Assembly (NCBI GenBank): GCA_008921705.1 | Contig: VFFE01009136.1 | Coordinates: forward strand, 2,355,110-2,419,109 | Reading direction: 5' to 3' | DNA: 64,000 bases | Origin: Burhinus oedicnemus | Lineage: Eukaryota > Chordata > Aves > Charadriiformes > Burhinidae | In this document: one piece after another, positions 38,609 to 49,359 of the stretch | Layout of the letters: the number at the start of each line of letters is the position of its first letter | Numbering within the stretch: position 1 is the stretch's first letter | The notes under the pieces: model-generated | Told to the model about the DNA's origin: nothing | What the model saw: only the letters and a program-made list of their open reading frames with translations | Databases searched by the model: none | Translations under genes and position numbers: made by a program

Positions 38609-38648
38609 CTTCTTCCTTCTTCCTTCTTCCTTCTTCCTTCTTTTTTTT
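38609..38648. repeat. (TTCTTCC)n microsatellite
   Basis: About four 7-nt CTTCTTC-type units ending in a T8 run. Confidence 0.9.
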
Positions 38649-39475
38649 AATATCATTATTTTCATCATTACTTTTATCAATGTTGGCACATTGGCTTGTG
38701 TCTAGCTTAACAGAAATATGTCCTTATACTTTTCAGAATGGCAATTTATTTTTACTTCTGTGCCTACTGCTATGAAGTTTTATACTATATAGAGTAAACT
38801 CTTACCGTTAGGCATAACTTGTGATAGCTGTTGTTATCCTCTTCATTTTTTCTTTATGTATTGTGCTGACACTCCCAAAAATCATGTATTTTCTTAAAGT
38901 TTTTTATCTTTTTCTAAATACTAAGAAGTTTTTGTCTTTCATTCTTTGCCTTTTTTGTGAAGTCTTTGTCTTTTCTTGTAGTACTTTTGGTTCTCCCAAT
39001 TTAAGACTACTGTCCAGACTCTTAGCTTTATTCTGGATAGTTATTTCTATAACTTAAAAATTTATAACTGTTTTATTGATTGGTGTAGGGTTTTTTTAGA
39101 TTTGTCTCCAAATACATTGTTCTACATGCTCACCTAGAACTCATCTGGTCTCATATGATTTTTAATATGCACATTTATTTTATAATCTTACTGTAAAGGA
39201 TCATTCATGCACTTCTTTGCATAAAGTGTGGTACTCCTCAAATTGTGGTAACAGTTTCCAGTGATATAAGTAAGATCATAAACTTCACAGAATAAATTCA
39301 ATTTCTTCCTTTGAAAAGTTCTGGAATACATATTTGAAGTGTTTCCATAGCATACAACCATCATCAAGGTTGTTTTGACCACAGTTGGTTTCACAGTTGC
39401 CCTTCACTGCCTGGATAACTAAATATTGTTCAATGTCACACACGCAAGTCTCTAGTTCTGACAACAGATTGTCAC

Positions 39476-39898
39476 TGTCAGCAGTGTGCCCTGGCAGCCA
39501 AGAGGGCAAACCGCATTCTGGAGTGCATCAAACACAGTATAACCAACCAGTCAAAAAAGGTGATTATTCTGTTGTACCCAGCAATGGTCCGGCCTCATCT
39601 TGAATACTGTGTGCAGTTCTGGGCCCTGCAATTTAAGAAGGATCTGAAGGTCCTTGAATACACCCAGAGGAGGGCAACAAAGCTGGTGAAAGGGCTGAAA
39701 GACGTGTTCTATGAGGAGTGGCTGTGGACTTTGGGCTTGTCTAGTTTGGAGAAAAGGAGGCTGAGGGGAGTGGAGAGGGAGGTGCTGATCTCTTCTCCCT
39801 GGTGTCCAGTGATAGAACAAGTGGAAATGGAACAATAGGAAGCATTTCTTTACCAAGAGGGTCCTCAAACAATGGAACAGGCTTCCTAGAGAGGTGGT
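39476..39898 (+). mobile_element. CR1 LINE fragment, older subfamily, + strand
   Basis: It starts at about 39476 (CAGCAGTGTGCCCTGGCAGC) and encodes, with gaps, late ORF2: [54 protein letters not shown]. It continues into the 3' UTR (GAGGGTCCTCAAACAATGGAACAG; CTAGAGAGGTGGTCA) with a deletion around 39770-39830, and lacks its tail. It meets the minus-strand CR1 at 39899, so the two are in 3'-to-3' (tail-to-tail) arrangement; the minus copy probably inserted into this older one. Confidence 0.85.
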
Positions 39899-40166
39899 CA
39901 TAGAAACACAGAATGGTTAGAGTTGGGAGGGACCTTAAAGATCATCTAGTTCCAACCCCCCTGCCATGGGCAAGGACACCTTCCACTAGACCTGGTTGCT
40001 CAAAGCCCCATCCAACCCGGCCTTGATCACTTCTAGGGATGGGGCGTCCACAGCTTCTCTGGGCAGCCTGTTCCAATGTCTCACCACCTTCAGAGTAAAG
40101 TATTTCATCCTAATAGCTAATGTAAATCTACCCTTTTTCAGTTTAAAACCATTACCTCTCATCCTA

Positions 40167-40838
40167 TCATTGTGCTCCCTGAGAGAGCCCTTCCCTGTCT
40201 TTCCTGTAGGCCCTCTTTAAGTACTGGAAAGCTGCTATAAGGTCAACCCAGCATCTCCTCTTCTCCAGGCTGAACAACCCCAACTCTCTCAGCCTGTCTT
40301 CACAGGAGAGGTCTTCCAGCTCTCTGATCACTTTCGTGGCCCTCCTCTGGAATTGTTCCAACAGGTCCATGTCCTTCTTATGTTGGGGGATCCAGAGCTG
40401 GACACAATATTTCAGGTGGGGTCTCACGAGAGCAGCAGAGAGGGGCAGAATCACCTCCCTCAACCAGCTTCCACACTTCTTTGGATGCAGCCCAGGATGT
40501 AGCTGGCCTTCTGGGCTGTGAGCACACATTGCCGGGTCATGTTCAGCTTCTCATCAACCAACACCCCCAAGTCCCTCTCCTCAGTGCCATTCTCAATCCA
40601 TTCTCCACCCAGTCTGTATTTGTGTTTTTGATCACCCTGACCCATGTTCAGGACCTTGCACTTGGCCTTGTTGAACTTCATGAGGTTTCAATGGGCCCAC
40701 CTCTCAAGCCTGTCCGGGTCCTTCTGGACGGCATCTCTTCCCTCCTGTTTGTCGACTGCTCCATGCAGCTTGGTGTCGTCAGCAAACTTGTCAAGGGTGC
40801 ACTCAACCCCACTGTCCATGTTGCTGACAAAGATGTGA
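40167..40838 (-). pseudogene. CR1 ORF2 C-terminal remnant
   Basis: Minus-strand frames 40460-40681 and 40167-40529 encode the part after RT motif C ([71 protein letters not shown]). They are offset by a frameshift near 40465. The region corresponding to motif C lies upstream, just after the deletion junction, in disrupted frame. It has no coding capacity for an active enzyme. Confidence 0.8.
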
Positions 40839-40849
40839 AAGATTCTGTG

Positions 40850-41878
40850 CCCCAGAATCCCTGACCACTGCTCCCAGGGCTCTATAATCTTTCTTGATAG
40901 TCTTCAGGTGGCATCGCTGATGCCCATGTTAAACAGCAGCAGTGGATAATAGCCTGAGGACTGCACGAGGTTTGGTAGTCTCTCAGTGACATCCCTGATA
41001 TGAGCCCCCAGTAAGCAGCACACTTCCTTAGAGAGTGCATCAGGCCGGCAAATGGGTTCCTCTGTACCTCTCAGAAGAGAGTCGCCTACAACTGTCACCC
41101 ATCACCTTTTCTTAGTTGCACTGGTTGTTATATGTGGAGCAGATCGGGCTGCCTTACTCAGCTCCAGCACCTCTTCTGATACAGTAGGTTTTGCCTCTTC
41201 AGTCTGCAGAGCAGTGAAGCGGTTCTGCAAAGGCACCTCAGTTTTTGGAGGAAGACTCTTCCTCCTGCTGGTCTTTGCAGTTGCAAGCTTCCATTCTGTG
41301 TTACTGGCCTCCCTTCCTTCTGTGTGTGTCAGCGTGGGAGTTTTTGACTCTTTGGCTGTGGGTTGTGCACTACCGCAGGCTGTGCTTGTAACCAACCACC
41401 TGTCTATCTCCTTCTCAGCCTCCCTGATGCTTCACAGCCTCCTCACCACCTCCTGCAGCTCAGCCACCTGCTGCAGGAGGTCTTCCACCTGGGCACACCT
41501 TTTGCAGGCAGGTGTGCTGCCTATCTGTGCCCTAGGAGAAAGGTCCAGGCACCTCCTGCAGTCTGAGGTCTGTGCTGCAGCCTCTCCCTTCAGCAGCTCC
41601 ATCTGGGTGTGGACATCAGCCACCACCAGGGTGGATGGTGCAGAGCCCTGAGCCCAAGCCGGAGCCTTTGCTCTCTGACAAGTGCCCACTTTTCTGCCTT
41701 GAGTGCCCTTGACCTGTGAAGATGGTCACAAGACAGTGCCTGGTGCTCGCCAAGTAGCGCGCTCCTCCTTCGAAAGGGGTGCCCTTCCCACGCTTCCTTC
41801 CACGTGAACTGGTGCGCAAACTGCCATGCCATGCCCTGGCTGACACTCCACACTCTGTTTGCCTGTCCTGGTCACCAT
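40850..41878 (-). pseudogene. CR1 ORF1 (zinc-knuckle and esterase protein), decayed by in-frame TGA codons
   Basis: CR1 ORF1 proteins bind nucleic acid and carry an SGNH-type esterase domain needed for retrotransposition. From a candidate ATG at 41876-41878 one frame runs without a frameshift to at least 40904, broken only by TGA codons at 41726-41728, 41432-41434, 41102-41104 and 40904-40906. Visible features are a CRRC...CKRC pair of cysteine motifs (about 41530-41485), then a leucine/valine-rich helix (VEDLLQQVAELQEVVRRL), a basic linker (RRKSLPPKTEVPLQNRFTAL) and the esterase start with its GDS motif (VVGDSLLRGTE, about 41092-41060). The catalytic Asp/His end is lost at the deletion junction. 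All stops being TGA fits CGA-to-TGA decay at methylated CpG. Confidence 0.75.
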
Positions 41879-41902
41879 GCTTTTGGTTGCTTGTGCTCCT
41901 CA

Positions 41903-41916
41903 GGCTGCTTTTTATA
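41903..41916 (-). promoter_or_regulatory. TATA-like motif in the CR1 5' UTR
   Basis: The minus strand reads TATAAAAAGCAGCC, about 25 bp before the candidate ORF1 ATG. The equivalent site in the + strand copy (14468-14481) reads TATGAAAAGCAGCC. Whether it works as a promoter is unknown. Confidence 0.3.
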
Positions 41917-42112
41917 GTCAAGGAGTGGTCGCGGTTGCTCTGGCAACACCCAGGCCTCATCAGCACCTCCCACGAGAGCTGCTGGCTCCTGGTGGGTCTT
42001 TCCGCTGCCCTGGTGTGTCCTGACCTCAGGAAAACCCCCTGTGTGCCAAGCTCTGCTGCAAGTTGGCCCGGCTCCAGAGCAGCTGCCCTTGACCACTCAA
42101 TGCCCCAGTGTT

Positions 42113-42270
42113 GAAGAGCCGTTTGGACAATGCCATTAGTAATATGCTTTAACTTCCTGTCAGCCCTGAATTGGTCAGGCAGTTGGAATAGGTGATTGTT
42201 GTAGGTCCCTTCCAACTGAACTATTCTATTCTATTCTATTCTATCCTATCCTACCCTATCCTATCCTATG
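42113..42270 (+). mobile_element. CR1-type 3' end with (CTATT)n tail
   Basis: The sequence CAGTTGGAATAGGTGATTG..GTAGGTCCCTTCCAACTGAA has the conserved CR1-like 3' terminal block. It is followed by ten pentamers (CTATT, later CTATC) at 42221-42270 that act as its tail. The upstream part (AATATGCTTTAACTTCCTGTC, CAGCCCTGAATTGGTCAGG) does not match the other CR1 copies here, so this is a different subfamily or a related element. It abuts the 5' end of the minus-strand CR1. Confidence 0.6.
42221..42270. repeat. (CTATT/CTATC)n microsatellite, retroposon tail
   Basis: Ten pentamers: four CTATT, then mostly CTATC with one CTACC and a final CTATG. Confidence 0.95.
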
Positions 42271-42710
42271 CCTCAGTACTATACGAGTCTTTTGTACAGC
42301 TAAAGATATTTCCAGTGTTTTTTATAAGAATCACTTAAATATAATGAAAGCTCCTTACATCTTGAAGAGCGTTCAATTCAGAGACAAGTGTCATCGTCAG
42401 ATCCTTGCTGCATTCTTGGCTAGACACATAATTTAGCTTTTCCCTAAGCCAGCTCCTATCCATAGAGAAGATTTGTAAATGCAGTTAGATGACACTTTAA
42501 ACTGGAGGTGGCTAGTCTAGAAGGGCTGTAATGAAGACTGGGATATCTTGATAATGCTTTATTTGGTAAGGTACTTAGTGTATGGTATGCCTGATTAAAA
42601 CAACTCATCAGTTTCCAAACTTATCATTATGCTAACCTCATAACTTTGTGCTCTTAATCAAAATGTTCAAGAGAAAATTAATCTGCAAAATATCAGAGAG
42701 GTTGAGAATC

Positions 42711-43036
42711 TGTTGCCTCTTGTCCTATCATTGGGAACTACCAAGAGTCTGTTTCCCTCTTCTTTACTCCTTCCCATGAGGTATTTATACACATTGATAA
42801 GATGCCCTGAGCCTTTCCTTCTCCATGTTGAACAGTCCTGGCCCTCAGCATCTCCTCGTAAGATAGATGCTCAAAACCCTCAGTCACCTTTGTGGCCCTT
42901 CATTGGACCCATTCCAATATGTCTATGTCTCTCTTGTGCTGGGGAGCCCACAACTGGACCCAGCACTTCAGGTGTGGCCTCATCTTCTTTGCTATGAGGG
43001 TACACTGATGATAGCTCAAGGTCAGCAGTTTGTATT
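42711..43036 (-). mobile_element. Old CR1 fragment with internal deletion
   Basis: Reverse-complement CR1 late ORF2 of a divergent subfamily: GTTGCCTCTTGTCCTATCATT, TCACCTTTGTGGCCCTTCAT, CTCTCTTGTGCTGGGGAGCC, CACTTCAGGTGTGGCCTCAT. After a gap of roughly 100 bp relative to other copies it resumes (TTCTTTGCTATGAGGGTACA) to about 43036. It is heavily diverged. Confidence 0.8.
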
Positions 43037-45937
43037 AAACTCATCAAGGAGACAGGCAGGCAGAGCTCAGGTGACATTATCCCCTGAAAGTGAATAAGTG
43101 CCATTTATATATAGTGTAGTAAAATACCAATTTACAAGCTACAAATTATGATTGATATTTCATACTAATAGAATACTAATAGCAGTGGTAATAAAAATTA
43201 CAAATACTAGAATTTGATGTTAATCTAATAACAGTATGATTTAATGGTAAATTAATGCTAATCAACATCTGCCCATTTGTAGGGTACTCCAAATGCACAT
43301 GGCATTAATTAAAAGTAAAAATTCATGAAATATTTTTAAATGTGGGAATTATTAAAAAATTCAAATGGAAAAATTGGAGATCTCATGAAAATTCTGAAAT
43401 TAAAAATCTGTACTGATATGTGTCTTTCTGTTATTTCATTTTTCCATTTTGGTGACAGGTAACTCTAAGTCAGTTCATTATTTTCCAAAATTTGTTTTAT
43501 GTTTATGACAATTGCCTGTATACTCCCTTTCTTCCTCCAAGACTTTGATACGATTTGCTTAATTGGGGGGATGGTGTTTTTTATTTGGTTTGATTTTGGC
43601 CTGATTTTTCCCTTTAGTTTTCTGTTGCATTTTAGATTTACCATGCATCTGTAATTTTGCTGGCATGACTTTCTCTTCTGGTTGAACGAGCTCGTATTCT
43701 CTGGATAGATGTGTTTATTGACTGCATTTTATGAAGCATGTTGTATTCTATCTCTGCTGTTTTATTTCTAAGCTTATTTTTTTACTTCAAAGCAAATTTG
43801 CTTTCTGGGCTGACTTGCTGAGTTTGCTGCTGCCAAATGCTGCAGTCTTATTTTGTTCATCATTGAATTCTCTGAGGCTGCAATGTTGTGTTACTGTATT
43901 TACATCTCAGTATAAGGTCTTTTGTTACTAGTTTCTTGGATCATTTGCCAGGAACTTCATTCAAATAAATCTTTGATACCAAGGCCAACATATTTTTGAG
44001 AATAACCTCACTCTTGCTGCAGAATCTACTTTCAAAGAAGGATTTTCTGCTGGATTTTGTGTTGTTGTCATAAAACTGGTCATTATAATTTCTTTTTATT
44101 CTCAAAATAGAACCTATCCTTTACTTTTTTTGTTTTGTTTGAAAGTATGAGTCATCTAACCACTTCACCATTACAAGTAGGGCACCAAAATAAGAGGATA
44201 TAGAATTGTGCCAATCGATACAGTATTATGGGTGACATTTTGCCTTCATGTAAGGCTTCTATCATGGTTTCTTACTGACTAGACTCTGTTTTCTTCAGAA
44301 TTTGTGACTATTATATTGGTGAAAATGTCACTAAAATTTTGCAATTTTGCTCTGTTTATGTTTACAGACAGCATTTTCTTTTCTATATGATCAAGTAATC
44401 TCTAGTTCATCAATTCACATTCATTATATGCACATTCAACGCTCTTTCTCAATTTTTTTTTAACCTGTGGATGAAAATAGAGGTTTGAAATTTGAATATT
44501 ATGTATCCAGTAGCTACACCATCTTATAACTCCAAAAGGCTAATTTGCCTACATTTTCCTCATGGGAGGCAACGACAACATGATTAAATTGTCTGCAGTG
44601 CATAAGCTGCTTTATTTAAGACTTTCTCAGGCATTTATGTCCTTCACCATTTTATTTGTTTAAGGCAGCTTAACAAAGGGATCATAATGTATAAAAATAA
44701 GTGAAAAAAGTATTAATTTCTTTGGTGAAACATACAATTATTAATTTTAGATACACTCTAACTCTATTTTTTTCTTTTTCCCTGTCTACAAAGATGGTGA
44801 CTGTGTCCTGAATAATTCTTCTACTGTTATGAGAAAATACATGCAGAAGTTTTCCTATACTTTCGCTGGGTGAGATGAGATCTATAGGCCCACTTGGATG
44901 CTTGGAGAGATTTCATATGTTGATAAGGATAAGTTGCAGAAAACAGCTTCTTTCTCAGCCAAGTATTTCCTATGACCAAAAATAATATTATGGAGGGAAG
45001 AAATGGAAACTGTGATATAGGCAGTTTTTACAGATTATTTTGGGGGGAACTGGTGATGCTGTAATCAGTTTGATGCCCGTAATGCCTAGCTGGTGTGATG
45101 TCCTCTGTTGATCCTACCTAATAGTTTTTGTTGAGATGTTTTATTTCCCTTCTGATGTAAAATGTTAATCACAGTTGATTGAACTTGAACTAAAAACTCC
45201 ATGTACCTGTCTCTTGACATGAAAAAGAAGGGGAAAAAAGGCCAAAAACCAGATTCTGTGTTTCTCAACTGCTATATATAGACATTCTAGGAAGACAGAG
45301 ACCACCAGTCACTTCGATATTTCGAAACATTGTTGCTTACTTCTGTAAACCTGTGTCACTCCCTGCCCTTGACTGTAAATGGGAAGTTATTTATTTCCTC
45401 AGTAAGTGTAGGATCAGATAGCTCTGTATTTCTAGGAGTTAGTAATAAGATAGCTCTAAAAGGGGAGAAAAAAACCCAAACCTCCTTTTTTTTTTTTTTT
45501 TTTTTTAAATCTAGAACACATGTGTTTTGACAAGGGTCAAAATGGAAGGCTTTAACTGAGACAGGTGCTGAAACTTGCGCATGACCATTGAATGACATGT
45601 AAATTCACTTTAAAACATCTTCCTTCACAAAGTCTAAAATAAAATGCCATTTCCAGTAACACATTTTTTTGGAATAGCTGTCTGAGCCCTCCATATTATT
45701 TCAAGTACAAAACAATTTTCTTAATCTTGCAATCAGTTTGAAAGCTTCATATAGAGGTCTAAACCCCCTTTGTGGGTTTAATACAAGTAGGAAATGTACT
45801 AATTTTTAATTATCAGATGCATAATTTTTAATGCAGATCTGTTAGTCTTAGAATTGTAGTCCTGCAGATGACTGTCTGTTATGCCCTGTGATTTTATTTA
45901 TATCCTGCCTTTTTGTAGTAAGTTATTATTACGGTTA
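43037..45937. other. Unique AT-rich non-coding sequence
   Basis: No gene or recognisable transposon over 2.9 kb. A 21-nt T run lies at 45486-45506. Confidence 0.5.
45486..45506. repeat. Poly(T) run, 21 nt
   Basis: Uninterrupted T homopolymer. Confidence 0.95.
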
Positions 45938-47036
45938 TGTATTGGGTTCAGGTGGCAAGGTTTTGGTAGTGGGGGTTGTTGTAGGGGTAGCTTCTGTGAA
46001 AAGACACCAGTAGCTGCCCCAATACTCAACAAAGTTGTTCCACTCAGCTCCAAAATGGACCTGTCTCTGGCCAACGTTGAGCCCGTCGGTGTCATTGGTG
46101 GTGCCTCTGTGATAACATATTTAAGAAGGGGGGGAAAATACTGTGCAGCAGTTGTGAGAGAGAGGAGTGAGAAAAATGTGAGCAAAACAGCCCTGCAGAC
46201 ACCCAGGCAGGAGGAGGGGAAGGAGGTGCTCCAGGCGCTGGAGCAGAGATTCCACTGCAGCATGTGGTGAAGACCATGGTGATGCAGATTGTCCCCCTGC
46301 AGCCCATAGAGGTTAACGGTGGAGCAGATATCCACCCTGCAGCCTGTGGAGGACCCCACGCTGGAGCAGGTGGGCGTGCCCTAAAGGAAGGTGTGACCCT
46401 GTGGAGAACGCATGACAGAGCAGGCTCCTGGAACTGTGGTCCCACAGAGAAGACCCCATGCAGGAGCAAGTTTTCTGGGAGAACCTGTGGCCCCATGGGG
46501 GACTTACAGTGAAGTGGTCCATTCCTGAACCCCGTGGAAAGGATCCAGGCTCAAGCAATTCATGAAGAACGGCAGCCCACAGGAAGGATCCATGTTGGAG
46601 AAGTTTGTGGCCTGTCTCCCATGAGAGGTACGCCATCCTGGAGCAGGGGAAGAGCATGAAGAAGAAGGCGCGGCAGAGATGAAGCATTATAAACTGACCA
46701 CAGCCTCTATTCCCCATTCTTCCACCCTGCCTCAGAGAAGGAGGTAGAAAAGTTGGGAGTAAAGCTGAGCCTGGGAAGAAGGGAGTGGTTAGGGGAAGGC
46801 GCTTTTAGTTTTGTTTTATTTCTCACTATCCTGCTCTGTTATTAATCGGTGATAAATTAATCTTCCCCAAGATGAAACTGGTTTGCCTGTGACAGTAATC
46901 AGTAAGTGATCTCCCTGTCCTTATTTTGACTCATGAGCTCTTTCATCTTGTTTTCTCCCCCTGTTCACTTGATGGAGGGGCAGTGATAGAGTGTCTTGGT
47001 GGGCACTTGGCAGCCAGCCAGGGTCAACCCACCATA
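45938..47036 (+). mobile_element. Solo LTR, avian ERVL type, about 1.1 kb
   Basis: It starts TGTATTGGGTTCAGGTGGCA at 45938 and ends near GGGTCAACCCACCATA at 47036, where the expected terminal CA reads TA. The GC-rich internal part is made of repeated short blocks (GCTGGAGCAG, CCCCGTGGA, GAAGGATCCA types), as in the long avian ERVL LTRs I know. A TATA-like box (ATAACATATTTAAGAAG) lies at about 46115-46131. The poly(A) signal position reads GATAAA (46851-46856) rather than AATAAA. Flanking bases (GGTTA left; CTGGC or, 8 bp further on, GGCTA right) do not form a clean duplication. No internal retroviral sequence adjoins it. Open frames inside on both strands are by-products of its GC content. 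Confidence 0.78.
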
Positions 47037-48657
47037 CTGGCTGGCTATGTTAATTTCAACAAGTTTGTCACAATTGCTCATTCGCTATTTTATAAATATC
47101 AGCAGGAGCATGTGTAGAGGGAAGCAGAATAGGAGCTGTTGCATAAGACGGAGCAGATCTAATGGGGTGCTGTAGCAATCCTCCTGCTCTGAGGAGGTGG
47201 GGATCCAGAAGGTGCAGAGCACTTCATGTAAAGGGAAATTATGATAAAGGTGATGTCTCCCTCCCTCAGTGCCATGTGGCCAGGGTGAAACCTGAAGAGA
47301 GAAACAAATGGAATGAAAGAAAGTTGCTAAATCACAGACCTATGGACATTCAGGGTACTGTGCAAGTAAATTTAAGCAATCTTGGGGAACCTTCCAGGGC
47401 TCCGTTGTTCCTGCCAGTAAGTTGGTAGAATTGTTTCCAATAGGGCCGGCTTGCACTTTTCTAGGCAGTTGCTTAGTCTTGCTTAGGAGCTGACATGTGC
47501 TTCAGTGGCTGATTTTTATTTTTTTTTTTTATATTTAATTTGCCCTCAACAGCCACCTCAGCTTCACGCCTACCTGCGTATCTTCCTGTTGCATTACTTT
47601 TCTCTCTTCTTTTCCCGTATACCCTGCCCCACCCCTCTTTTAGGTACCTTGTCTCTTAAGTATTTCACTGTATTTTTGAAGTAGCTTCAGAAAATGAATA
47701 AACATGAGCTAACATGATATTTGATGTTCTAACATTGTGATGTGTAATGTCTCTTTCTTCAGCTTGTGGTATGTAGTTTGTAAACTCTGTGCAAAGCCTG
47801 TGTTTGCATAATGTCACTTCAGTCTTGTCTGAAGGCACCTGTGTAATAAATGTGATTAATATAGTGCATCATTGTTAACTGCAAATTATGCAGAATAATA
47901 ATAAAGGTGCTTTTTGCAAGTCCAGATTCCTTTGCTGGATTTGTTTAAATTTAGTAAGCATTATAAAAGCTGTAAAGTGTTCCTGATTTGCATTTCAGAA
48001 TGGTGAGAAAGCATAACAGAGGGTTTTTAGAAGTGCAAATTTCTTCAGTGTCTTTCTTTATCAGAGGATGTTCTTGGATTACAGAATCAAACCTGATTCC
48101 CTAAAGAAATAACATAGAACCCAGAGCAATTTACATCCTTACATGAGTCTTAGATTATATGAAGAAAGAAAAATTTTATTTTTTCTTAGCCACCATTCAA
48201 TACAATATTACAAACCTATTTTGCCTTTCAGTCTAAAGTGGTATCTCAGGACTTTTAAACTGCATTTAATAACAGAAAGCTCCAACCCATCTCATGCTAC
48301 AAATAAATCCTTTTAGTAATGTATTCATGTAATCTATGGTTATGCATGTATTATGAGAAGTAATATGCACTGTTATATTTCATTACTACTTTTGTGACTT
48401 TATTTGTTCATTCCTATTAACATTATGCAATAAAGATCATCATCTTCCTTTATTTCTTTTTTTTTCTTTTTTTTTTTTTAAAGGCTGCGATGAAATTATC
48501 TTTTTCTGTACCTGGTCTGAACTTATTCTTTCCCAAAAAAATGTTTGGCTGCTTTGTTACCTGATTTCACAAATTATTGTTTTTGAATGAGGTGTTACCT
48601 TGACAGATGAAAAAATATTTTTTTCTCTGTATCAGAAGCGCTTTTTTTAACATGAAA
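47037..48657. other. Unique non-coding sequence up to the gap
   Basis: A moderately GC-rich patch (about 47130-47430) ends in a good splice-donor consensus GTAAGT at 47417-47422, with an open frame 47162-47428 over it. Otherwise AT-rich with T runs (47518-47530, 48458-48480). No element is recognised. Confidence 0.4.
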
Positions 48658-49359
48658 NNNNNNNNNNNNNNNNNNNNNNNNNNNNNNNNNNNNNNNNNNN
48701 NNNNNNNNNNNNNNNNNNNNNNNNNNNNNNNNNNNNNNNNNNNNNNNNNNNNNNNNNNNNNNNNNNNNNNNNNNNNNNNNNNNNNNNNNNNNNNNNNNNN
48801 NNNNNNNNNNNNNNNNNNNNNNNNNNNNNNNNNNNNNNNNNNNNNNNNNNNNNNNNNNNNNNNNNNNNNNNNNNNNNNNNNNNNNNNNNNNNNNNNNNNN
48901 NNNNNNNNNNNNNNNNNNNNNNNNNNNNNNNNNNNNNNNNNNNNNNNNNNNNNNNNNNNNNNNNNNNNNNNNNNNNNNNNNNNNNNNNNNNNNNNNNNNN
49001 NNNNNNNNNNNNNNNNNNNNNNNNNNNNNNNNNNNNNNNNNNNNNNNNNNNNNNNNNNNNNNNNNNNNNNNNNNNNNNNNNNNNNNNNNNNNNNNNNNNN
49101 NNNNNNNNNNNNNNNNNNNNNNNNNNNNNNNNNNNNNNNNNNNNNNNNNNNNNNNNNNNNNNNNNNNNNNNNNNNNNNNNNNNNNNNNNNNNNNNNNNNN
49201 NNNNNNNNNNNNNNNNNNNNNNNNNNNNNNNNNNNNNNNNNNNNNNNNNNNNNNNNNNNNNNNNNNNNNNNNNNNNNNNNNNNNNNNNNNNNNNNNNNNN
49301 NNNNNNNNNNNNNNNNNNNNNNNNNNNNNNNNNNNNNNNNNNNNNNNNNNNNNNNNNNN
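48658..49359. other. Assembly gap (702 N)
   Basis: Sequence unknown. Frames that appear open across it are artefacts. Confidence 0.99.

Larger units (their letters stand above)
28007..39475. other. Long unique AT-rich non-coding stretch
   Basis: In 11.5 kb I recognise no gene and no transposable element. Simple sequence includes A/C-rich runs at 28798-28870, (TA)n at 33334-33348, a 75-nt pure pyrimidine tract at 35767-35841 and a TTCTTCC repeat at 38609-38648. A 13-bp tandem duplication sits at 32909-32934. Conserved regulatory elements could be here, but comparison with other genomes would be needed to see them. Confidence 0.5.
39899..42112 (-). mobile_element. CR1 LINE with 5' UTR and ORF1, internal deletion of ORF1 end to RT
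   Basis: On the minus strand the order is 5' UTR (about 42112-41879), ORF1 (41878-40850), a deletion junction at about 40838-40850, the ORF2 C-terminus (to about 40170) and the 3' UTR with tail (CATAGAAACACAGAATGG, 39899). The junction joins ORF1 esterase sequence (GATTCTGGGGCACAGAATC, minus strand) to ORF2 sequence just before motif C (ATCTTTGTCAGCAACATGGA). It removes the end of ORF1, the endonuclease and most of the RT. Keeping a 5' UTR is rare for CR1. The ORF2 signature (ENGTEERDLG...DEKLN) matches the deleted copy at 14283-15330. The 5' end abuts another CR1-like tail on the + strand. Confidence 0.88.

Noticed and set aside
41052..41651. 199-codon open frame on the + strand
   Set aside because: It lies antisense to the CR1 ORF1, whose frame explains the lack of stops.
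41616..42215. 199-codon open frame on the - strand
   Set aside because: It crosses the CR1 5' UTR and a neighbouring element in a frame different from ORF1; no domain is visible.
45881..46717. Several 129-153-codon open frames on both strands
   Set aside because: All lie wholly or largely within the GC-rich ERVL LTR and have no protein-like features.
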